From the IMG/VR virus record IMGVR_UViG_3300031630_000026, positions 1 through 24,819 of that record: DNA of 24,819 bases; one strand, given 5' to 3'. Shown here in pieces: positions 19,222-24,819 of the stretch. The notes below the pieces were generated by a model. The model had not been told where the DNA came from and did not search any database. It was given only the letters and a program-made list of their open reading frames with translations. The DNA is from a virus. The stretch's first letter is position 1, and the number at the start of each line of letters is the position of its first letter. The position numbers were made by a program, and so were the translations under genes.

Positions 19222-19903
19222 GCGTGTATTTCTCTATGTTAGGAAAGATGGACTGCAATACTTTAGAGCAAGCTCTAGCAATTTGCATGTGTTCTTTCTG
19301 TGTTCCATTGGATGAACGTAGATCAACATAATGAACCCACGATCGGATAGTACCATTGACATAAACACGCGAGATAGTATTACCCTCAGGCAAAACAACC
19401 CTTGCACATTCTTTCGCAATGCCTTTCGACACTGCCCAACGATATGATTCTTCTGCCAGATCAATTACTGATTTCTGACGACGTCCCCACTCAATCATAG
19501 TATCAAGATGCTCAGGACCACACTCAATTGAATTCTGTCGATTGACCGGATCTTGCAAACGTGCTTCACGCAATACGAACTCTAGATCTTTAGTAGGATC
19601 TGCGTATCGTTGTGAATACTCTTGAAACGAAAACGAACGATGCCTAAGAAATTGACGTGCAATATCTCGGGTCGTTTCAATACCAATACATGCAGAGACC
19701 ATCTCAAGTGGACTCCAATGCTGATGCTTAACCAGGTAATTAATCAGCTTTTGACCAGATGAATAATCATCTTGGTTGTCTGGAGCTGATACTCTTGCAC
19801 AAAACGAAATCAAATTAGTTAAAATTTCGTTATCCGATTCTGTGTTAAGAGTTATTGTACTGCCTGCTGGTGGTTGAGAATACGATATTAAACTAGCTGT
19901 CAT
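19214..19903 (-). CDS. thyX: FAD-dependent thymidylate synthase ThyX, 229 aa
   Basis: Makes dTMP from dUMP using FAD, methylene-THF and NADPH. The ThyX signature RHRxxSxxxxSxR is complete at residues 87-99 (RHRSFSFQEYSQR). HQHWSPLEM (61-69), ECARVVLPEGNTISRVYVNG and RSWVHYVDLRSS are the other conserved blocks. Its length is usual for the family. The phage thus uses the ThyX route rather than T4's ThyA-type enzyme. The start overlaps the 50-aa gene by 11 nt. If the DNA carries modified thymidine, ThyX would be one of several supply enzymes; that is inference. Confidence 0.97.
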   Translation of the reverse strand: MTASLISYSQPPAGSTITLNTESDNEILTNLISFCARVSAPDNQDDYSSGQKLINYLVKHQHWSPLEMVSACIGIETTRDIARQFLRHRSFSFQEYSQRYADPTKDLEFVLREARLQDPVNRQNSIECGPEHLDTMIEWGRRQKSVIDLAEESYRWAVSKGIAKECARVVLPEGNTISRVYVNGTIRSWVHYVDLRSSNGTQKEHMQIARACSKVLQSIFPNIEKYTHD

Positions 19904-20045
19904 TTACTTCTCCATTATATACTTCTCTAAATTCTTTCAATTCAACTCTTATCTCATTTATTACAATAACCATTAAGGCAAGGGTTTCCTTAACGGTCTT
20001 ATCATCTGACAACGTGCTATCTTCAGTTGCTATAGTTACGTTCAT
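19893..20045 (-). CDS. Small hypothetical protein, 50 aa
   Basis: ATG at 20045 with AAGG about 8 nt upstream; the stop lies 11 nt inside thyX. The product begins MNVTIATEDSTLSDDKTVKE, has a hydrophobic middle (TLALMVIVIN) and a charged helical end (EIRVELKEFREVYNGE). The tight overlap and ribosome-binding site support a real gene. Function unknown. A TATAAATA box lies 28 nt upstream. Confidence 0.6.
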   Translation of the reverse strand: MNVTIATEDSTLSDDKTVKETLALMVIVINEIRVELKEFREVYNGEVNDS

Positions 20046-20072
20046 TATATTTGCCTTAGTTTAGATTGATAT

Positions 20073-20080
20073 TATTTATA
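20073..20080 (-). promoter_or_regulatory. Candidate T4-type late promoter box
   Basis: TATAAATA on the minus strand, formed around the TAA stop of the DUF3310-like gene, 28 nt before the 50-aa gene. Its position within a replication operon makes it less expected than the boxes in the head block. Confidence 0.4.
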
Positions 20081-20363
20081 CGTCTTTATCTTTATCGCTT
20101 ATGCCAAGAATAAGCACAATATAATGTATAGCCTTGATCATATCCTTACGATTAAATCCGTCCTTCTCACCATAACGCATAAGGTATTTAATAGCAGTAT
20201 CTCTACACGTGGTCTGTGCAGATCCTAATGCTTTATACACATCAAGCGTCTGTAAAGAATCGCCTTTTGCATAATGAGAGGAATAAGTTGACTCTATATA
20301 TTCCTCTACCTCTGTTAATATCATATCTTCATTATACTTCATCACTTCATTATACTTAATCAT
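20076..20363 (-). CDS. DUF3310-like protein, 95 aa
   Basis: Contains SSHYAKGDSLQTLDVYKALG, then IKYLMRYGEKDGFNRKDMIK and AIHYIVLIL. This follows the DUF3310 pattern (HYxxG...QTxDxxxA...AxKYxxRxGxK......D(L/M)xKAxxYI) of small phage proteins of unknown function. The ribosome-binding site AAGGA and start overlap the end of the helicase gene (TGA/ATGA). The first 13 residues include an 18-nt tandem duplication (KYNEVM then KYNEDM), so internal starts at the second or third Met are possible. Confidence 0.75.
   Translation of the reverse strand: MIKYNEVMKYNEDMILTEVEEYIESTYSSHYAKGDSLQTLDVYKALGSAQTTCRDTAIKYLMRYGEKDGFNRKDMIKAIHYIVLILGISDKDKDV
20327..20357 (-). repeat. 13-bp direct repeat in the start of the DUF3310-like gene
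   Basis: AAGTATAATGAAG occurs twice, 18 bp apart (20357-20345 and 20339-20327), in frame, giving KYNEV and KYNED. A small slippage-type duplication. Confidence 0.7.
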
Positions 20364-21748
20364 TGTTTAAATCCTTCAAAATTGTTTTCTCGTTTACCAA
20401 AAGCATTACTTGAACTATTTGGCATTGGGGTTTCTCCAGTCATCAAACCTTGTGCAGATTCTTCAACATCATATAGCTTCATCTTAGCTCTGTCAATACC
20501 GAGGATAAAACGTTTGTTATCATTTATATCGGAATAACGATTCTTTAATTGCTTTACCATAACTTGATTCAATGATTGTAATTCTTCATTACTCACTAAG
20601 GCAAACATTAAATCAGCCGTAGCTGGTAGGCCAAACGACTCTGAAGTATCCTCTAGACCGACATCGGTATTAGAGAAACCGCTTCTTGTTGTCTGTGTTG
20701 CAGTCAAGATTGGTACGTTATTCTCAACAGATAGACCACGTAATTCTTCTGCTATAGATTTGATTAAGGAGTATGTATTGACACTTCCACCCAAGCCATT
20801 CTTAATCCGTGAGGATGAACAAATGTTAATGTAGTCAATCATAATAATATCTGGCTTAAACTTCTTCTTTAAGCTTAATTCAGCGATAAGTGCCCTAAAG
20901 TGTCCTGCGTGAGCAGAACCAGTAGGGTATTCTTTAATAATAAGATTACCATCAGTCTTCTTAGAGATATTAGTCATCTTATTTGTGAATGATTCTTTTG
21001 TTAATGTTTCAATCTTATCAATAGGCACATTCATTAGGTTAGCATCAATACGTTCTGCGATACGTTCCTCTGACATTTCCATAGTAATATACAGAACATT
21101 TTGACCTGCACTTAATGCAGCAGCGGCAACATGACACATGAACAACGACTTACCTGTACCAGTACCTGCCATAACAACAGATAATGATTTCTTTGGTAGA
21201 CCACCCTTTGTAATAGAGTTAAACTTCTCTAAGTCAAATGGCATACGTTCTTCCGTAGTATGATAAAATTCATAACGATCATCGATAGCACCGAAGTAGT
21301 CATGACCGATATTAGTATCGAATCCGACAGCTAGAGCTTTCTGCAATAAGTCTGGCAATGCATCCTTACTAAGATTCTCATGCTTACCATCAATGATTGA
21401 AATAGATTCTATAATAGCTAAGTATATAGAACGGTCTTGGCACCACTTTTCAGTACTTTCTAGAAGCCAATCCACATCGGCATCTTTCTCTACTGAAGTA
21501 ATATTGGATAATACCTTACCAGATTCAGTCAATTGCTGATCTGATATATCTGAGTTTTGCATTTCAATGGACAACGATTCGAATGTAGGCAAGTTATTAT
21601 ACTTACCCACAAACGATATAATCTCATTGAACACAGTCTTGAATGGACCCTCGAAGTATTCACGTTTAAGGAAAGGAATAACCTTACGCATATAAACATC
21701 GTTACTAATAAGGTTACGTAATATCAATGACTGAATATCTGGATTCAT
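20360..21748 (-). CDS. 41: Replicative DNA helicase, T4 gp41/DnaB-like, 462 aa
   Basis: RecA-fold hexameric helicase that unwinds the fork and recruits primase. The N-terminal helical domain (about 1-165: LILRNLISNDVYMRKVIPFL) is followed by the motor domain. Walker A is AGTGTGKS (194-201), with ITMEMSEERIAERIDANL and IIMIDYINIC (Walker B). ILTATQTTRSG is the sensor/arginine region typical of DnaB proteins, and IDRAKMKLYDVEE is near the end. The length and the position downstream of uvsX match T4 gene order (uvsX-40-41). No gp61 primase is seen in this window. Confidence 0.95.
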   Translation of the reverse strand: MNPDIQSLILRNLISNDVYMRKVIPFLKREYFEGPFKTVFNEIISFVGKYNNLPTFESLSIEMQNSDISDQQLTESGKVLSNITSVEKDADVDWLLESTEKWCQDRSIYLAIIESISIIDGKHENLSKDALPDLLQKALAVGFDTNIGHDYFGAIDDRYEFYHTTEERMPFDLEKFNSITKGGLPKKSLSVVMAGTGTGKSLFMCHVAAAALSAGQNVLYITMEMSEERIAERIDANLMNVPIDKIETLTKESFTNKMTNISKKTDGNLIIKEYPTGSAHAGHFRALIAELSLKKKFKPDIIMIDYINICSSSRIKNGLGGSVNTYSLIKSIAEELRGLSVENNVPILTATQTTRSGFSNTDVGLEDTSESFGLPATADLMFALVSNEELQSLNQVMVKQLKNRYSDINDNKRFILGIDRAKMKLYDVEESAQGLMTGETPMPNSSSNAFGKRENNFEGFKQ

Positions 21749-22039
21749 TTAGGTCTTTTTCCCTTTATCACTTGCACTTTCTGCTTTATAATCAATTGCT
21801 TCAATCAAACATTCATGTAGAATATGACCTAACTCTTCTTCAAAGTCAGTATCATTATGGAGATCCATATTACCCTCCATGATATGATAATCAAACTTTA
21901 AGGTGGCGTAATCGTCATCGGATTCAGTCACCTTAATTTCATTATAACGATAGATAGTATCTATGTACTTACCTTCGGTGATGCGAACTGCGAAATGCTC
22001 GTCATCAGTCTTATCGTCAACTAGCTCATACTTCATCAT
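21749..22039 (-). CDS. Small acidic conserved protein between uvsX and 41, 96 aa
   Basis: The frame opens at 22060, but a GGAG ribosome-binding site lies inside that extension, so ATG at 22039 or 22036 (MMKYELVDDKTDDEHFAVRI) is preferred. It is acidic, with alternating beta-type sequence (YATLKFDYHIMEGNMDLHND) and a helical end. T4-like marine phages usually carry a protein of this size and pattern between uvsX and gene 41, the place of T4 gene 40; homology to gp40 is not claimed. It overlaps the end of uvsX by 14 nt and ends next to the gp41 start. Confidence 0.7.
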   Translation of the reverse strand: MMKYELVDDKTDDEHFAVRITEGKYIDTIYRYNEIKVTESDDDYATLKFDYHIMEGNMDLHNDTDFEEELGHILHECLIEAIDYKAESASDKGKKT

Positions 22040-23099
22040 TATATTCAATCTCCGGCACATTGTCTAAGAAGTCTTCGCCTAGCTCAGCTTTACGATCAAC
22101 CGAGTATTGATTCTTAATAAATTCGCCGAAGTCAGTATCTTTAAAGATTGGATCCCAGAATTCTGCACATGATGTATCTTTAGCACGTCGGTTAACGCCA
22201 ACGACTTCACCCGTAGACTTATCAACTAATGCATACCAGCCATTCTTAGGTTTAATAACATAACCACCAGCAAGAGCAACATCAAGTAATCCTGAGTACT
22301 TTTCAATACCGCCTTCCCATGATACTGAGATAGGAATCTTTGATTTCTCTTTAACAAATCGTGACTTCTCGATATTAACAACAAAGTCATATCCAGTAAT
22401 CTCTGTGCCAGTTTTAGTTTGGCGACGGCCGATAATCCATATGTTATCTGCTGAGTAATAGATACCAGTGCCACCTGATACAATTGCCTTTGGAAACAAA
22501 CCGATTTCTTGGTAGGTATGATTGACAGCAAGTAAAGGAATATTCTTCATTGCAAGGAATGGTGTGGTCATACGGAATAAACCCTTAAGAGCTTTTGCTC
22601 GAGTCATATCTGCAACAGACTTTTCATTTAATGCATCATCTAATTCTTTCTTACTTGCAAGGTTACCAATAGAATCTATTACAACAATGACTTTGTCATC
22701 TCGAGTAATTTCTTCTAATTGATTAATAAGATCAAACTTTAGTTCTTCGACATTGGCAACAGGTGTATGCAATACACGTGAAGTATCAATACCAAAGTTT
22801 TCAAAGTATGATTGTGGTGAGCCAAACTCTGAATCATAGAACAACATTACAGCATCGGAATACTTATTAAGATAGGCTGCAGCAATTTTCAATGCAAAGC
22901 TTGTCTTAAAATGCTTAGATGGACCTGCCAGAACCGTAAGGCCTGGAACTAATCCGCCATCTAAACTTCCAGATAGTGCTACGTTAATCATAGGAACATC
23001 AGTTTGAATGACGTCCTTCTCCGAGAAAAAGATTGACTCAGAGAGGACCGCAGTATGTTTTAGCCTCGAGTTCTTTTTTAATTTATTCATTATTGACAT
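22026..23099 (-). CDS. uvsX: UvsX RecA-like recombinase, 357 aa
   Basis: Strand-exchange protein of T4-type recombination and recombination-dependent replication. Walker A is GPSKHFKT at residues 59-66, the exact form found in UvsX (G-x-SKxFKT). VMLFYDSEFGSPQSYFENFG and KVIVVIDSIGNLASKKELDD (Walker B region) follow, then LLAVNHTYQEIG for loop/sensor. IVSGGTGIYYSADNIWIIGR is the L2-type region. It starts MSIMNKLKKNSRLKHTAVL behind TAGGAG, 39 nt downstream of promoter P8, and heads the replication operon. Confidence 0.97.
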   Translation of the reverse strand: MSIMNKLKKNSRLKHTAVLSESIFFSEKDVIQTDVPMINVALSGSLDGGLVPGLTVLAGPSKHFKTSFALKIAAAYLNKYSDAVMLFYDSEFGSPQSYFENFGIDTSRVLHTPVANVEELKFDLINQLEEITRDDKVIVVIDSIGNLASKKELDDALNEKSVADMTRAKALKGLFRMTTPFLAMKNIPLLAVNHTYQEIGLFPKAIVSGGTGIYYSADNIWIIGRRQTKTGTEITGYDFVVNIEKSRFVKEKSKIPISVSWEGGIEKYSGLLDVALAGGYVIKPKNGWYALVDKSTGEVVGVNRRAKDTSCAEFWDPIFKDTDFGEFIKNQYSVDRKAELGEDFLDNVPEIEYNDEV

Positions 23100-23137
23100 A
23101 ATATAATACTCCTAGTATTTCCTGATTGATAAGACCT

Positions 23138-23166
23138 ATTATACACTGTTTGGGCAGTAATGTACA
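23138..23166 (-). promoter_or_regulatory. Early-type phage promoter P8
   Basis: TGTACA (23166-23161), 17 bp, TATAAT (23143-23138) on the minus strand. The upstream flank (AATATGTATGTACA) diverges most from the consensus. It drives uvsX and the genes below. Confidence 0.8.
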
Positions 23167-23213
23167 TACATATTATCATTATTTTTCCTGTGTTTTTTAT
23201 TAGTATGCATCTA

Positions 23214-24239
23214 TTATAACATGAATGCATCCAATTGTAAACCTTTTTCTGGCGGCTTTCCTTGCCTTTGATCCCATCCGGATACCCATCCTGAACCATT
23301 CGATAATGCAGATGATACATGATCAAATGTTCCATTGCCACGTGGTACATAATTCTGACCAAATCTAACAAAATCACACATAACATCCTCTAAATCTTTT
23401 GCCTTACCACCTGTACGTTCAACCAGTAAGTCCATAAAGTCATCCGGCTTCCATCCTGATGATAATCGTTTCATGCATCTTACTGCATTATTACCTAAAT
23501 AAGTATGTGAATCCACATCAACATATTCAGGAAAGTAGTCAGAGCAATCCATTGAGAATGCTGCATATACAAAGTTAAACTTCCTATGACCTACTTCAGC
23601 ATTGTATCCATTAAGGTAGTCTACAATATCCTTATGCCCACGAGTTTCTAGTATAAGCCATTTATGAAAACGGTCAATGAGTGGTGGAAGTTCGATTGAC
23701 ATATAGTCTACGTTTGATGTGCCTTTCTTTGGAGCAGGTGGTTGGTTACCAATAGAGGTAAACATTGGAACACCACGTGACTTGGTTTCAACCATGTTTG
23801 CAGCCATCTCTTCGATAGTCTTATACTTACCCCAATGCTGAACCACGTTATTACGATAACCATGATCATTCTCAAATGATGCACCCGATCCCATAATACG
23901 ATGACATAAAAATACATATAACCATGTTTTCATATCCCAATCGATACTATCATTAGATGCATTTAATTCACGACGTTGCTCGTTATGCCATCTTGACTTA
24001 GGAGTCTTTGAACCGAACCATAAGTCCTGTGGTACATTAGAGAATCCTGCAGCATTACGAGTGTAACAGTCATAAATGTCTATGGTCTGCATGAGCGGAT
24101 CATTAACAGCAACATCAGCCTCATCACAAAAGTAATCAGAATCTCCCCAGTTAACGTTATCCTGTAACCATTTTGCCCTAGGATAATAGTAGTTAGAGAA
24201 TACGTCTATTGCTTCTTCGTTAAGCCACGGTTGTTTCAT
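23214..24239 (-). CDS. Possible thymidine-hypermodification enzyme (AADNAT/aGPT-PPlase-like), 341 aa
   Basis: The frame opens at 24287, but ATG at 24239 (MKQPWLNEEAIDVFSNYY) has GGAG 5 nt upstream and is preferred. WLYVFLCHRIMGSGASFEND leads into HGYRNNVVQHWG. Other visible blocks are DIYDCYTRNAAGFSNVP, MDCSDYFPEYVDVDSHTYLG and FVRFGQNYVPRGNGTFDHVS. The GSGASF...HGYRN segment reminds me of uncharacterised phage proteins placed with amino-acid:DNA transferase or alpha-glutamyl/putrescinyl-thymine pyrophosphorylase families (phage base-hypermodification enzymes). That is recollection, not a search, and a structural comparison could contradict it. The start overlaps the PLP-like gene by 20 nt, which strengthens a shared pathway. 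Confidence 0.65.
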   Translation of the reverse strand: MKQPWLNEEAIDVFSNYYYPRAKWLQDNVNWGDSDYFCDEADVAVNDPLMQTIDIYDCYTRNAAGFSNVPQDLWFGSKTPKSRWHNEQRRELNASNDSIDWDMKTWLYVFLCHRIMGSGASFENDHGYRNNVVQHWGKYKTIEEMAANMVETKSRGVPMFTSIGNQPPAPKKGTSNVDYMSIELPPLIDRFHKWLILETRGHKDIVDYLNGYNAEVGHRKFNFVYAAFSMDCSDYFPEYVDVDSHTYLGNNAVRCMKRLSSGWKPDDFMDLLVERTGGKAKDLEDVMCDFVRFGQNYVPRGNGTFDHVSSALSNGSGWVSGWDQRQGKPPEKGLQLDAFML

Positions 24240-24819
24240 TTTTACTCCAGTCTCTGTATGAATCGATTCTATCGTATATAGAATCATCTAGTAGTTCAGG
24301 CTCACCGCCAACGTTCCAGAATAGAATATCTTTATCACTATTCTTAGGTATGTACTTCCAGACTTTACCATCATATGTTGCAATATTAGGAAATGGTGGA
24401 AGGTTGTGTGTCTTCTCGGATGCTTGAAAGGCAAGTGGTTCTGATATAGGTTCTGCTACACCTAACTCGCCAGCCTTCATATTACGTGACACACATACAG
24501 AAGTAAACTTTGCATTAGGCCATGCTATTTGAAGTGATCGTGTGAGTACACCTGTTGATGTTGCAAGGTATACTTCATCAGGCTCTTTAATCCTCGATGC
24601 AACCTTAACGAAACCAGCAGTAACTAATTCATGCTTCAATCCAAGAGGAACAAAGAATGCATTAGGATGTCTGTCTGCCCATTTCTTTGCAATAAGATTT
24701 AGGTTAGGCATCGCTGCAATACGATAGAAGTCATAGTCACATCCACGTTCAATACAGCAAGCCTGATGTACCGATATCTTCTTTGAAGATGGCATGAATA
24801 GTTTAACCTTCTTACCATG
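24220..24819 (-). CDS. PLP-dependent (fold-type II) enzyme-like protein, 5' end outside window
   Basis: The frame is open to the window edge (HGKKVKLFMPSSKKISVHQ before and after the first Met at 24795), so the N-terminus is missing. HGKKVKLFMPSS and PNAFFVPLGLKHELVTAGFV resemble the cofactor-domain strands of fold-type-II PLP enzymes (ACC deaminase/threonine synthase-like). PDEVYLATSTGVLTRSLQIA is in the place of the Gly-rich phosphate loop, and LPPFPNIATYDGKVWKYI is near the end. The PLP lysine would be upstream, outside the window. Similar proteins occur in phages that hypermodify thymidine. A non-enzymatic relative cannot be excluded. Confidence 0.6.
   Translation of the reverse strand, partial: HGKKVKLFMPSSKKISVHQACCIERGCDYDFYRIAAMPNLNLIAKKWADRHPNAFFVPLGLKHELVTAGFVKVASRIKEPDEVYLATSTGVLTRSLQIAWPNAKFTSVCVSRNMKAGELGVAEPISEPLAFQASEKTHNLPPFPNIATYDGKVWKYIPKNSDKDILFWNVGGEPELLDDSIYDRIDSYRDWSKNETTVA

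Noticed and set aside
23090-23386. Minus-strand ORF of 98 codons between uvsX and the upstream gene
   Set aside because: Runs through promoter P8 and the end of the 341-aa gene in another frame, with implausible Met/Cys/His-rich composition.
1-24819. tRNA genes, CRISPR arrays, insertion sequences, attachment sites
   Set aside because: No cloverleaf with a T-loop GTTCRA, no regular repeat-spacer pattern and no transposase or integrase-like frame was seen by eye.

Overview
The window is a piece of a tailed, T4-like myovirus genome (Straboviridae/Kyanoviridae-type relatives). Recognisable T4-group genes include uvsX (UvsX recombinase), the gp41 replicative helicase, T4-type RNase H, NrdA/NrdB with a glutaredoxin, and a set of internal head proteins. 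ThyX, PhoH, a DUF3310-like protein, an MGME1-like exonuclease and an FmdB-like zinc ribbon are common in marine T4-like phages. The NrdAB pair resembles E. coli class Ia enzyme and the DNA is AT-rich. A marine gammaproteobacterial host is a guess, not something the sequence proves. Every supported gene is on the minus strand, so the order below follows transcription, from high to low coordinates.

Right end (24.8-23.2 kb): a 5'-truncated gene resembling fold-type-II PLP enzymes overlaps a 341-aa gene that may belong to the thymidine-hypermodification families. Replication and nucleotide block (23.1-18.8 kb): uvsX, a small acidic protein, gp41 helicase, a DUF3310-like protein, a 50-aa ORF, ThyX and a DUF1353 protein. 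Lysis-related block (18.7-17.9 kb): an HExxH metallopeptidase and a SleB-type hydrolase with a signal peptide. Head/internal-protein block (17.8-11.2 kb): ten late-type genes. Five of them start with a sequence like the T4 capsid-targeting peptide (MKTYQEFIAE/A). These include a ligase-like KxDG protein, an NMNAT-like nucleotidyltransferase and a very basic core protein. Then come an i-spanin/o-spanin pair (11.2-10.4 kb), the NrdA-NrdB-glutaredoxin-zinc ribbon operon ending in a GIY-YIG gene (10.4-6.2 kb), an acidic protein and RNase H, a 54-aa protein, FmdB-like protein and PhoH (to 3.75 kb), another protein with a targeting-like N-terminus, an MGME1-like exonuclease, and a left end packed with tiny genes.

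Regulation is unusually readable. Eight promoters share the form AGTTGTGTACA-N17/18-TATAAT, and six sites match the T4 late -10 box TATAAATA (one as CATAAATA). In the left 1.7 kb, three copies of a 50-bp promoter cassette separate small genes. At 18.7 kb one promoter lies inside the loop of a hairpin that would hide the ribosome-binding site on read-through mRNA, the logic known for T4 gene e. No tRNA, CRISPR array, insertion sequence or gene-free stretch over 300 bases was seen.
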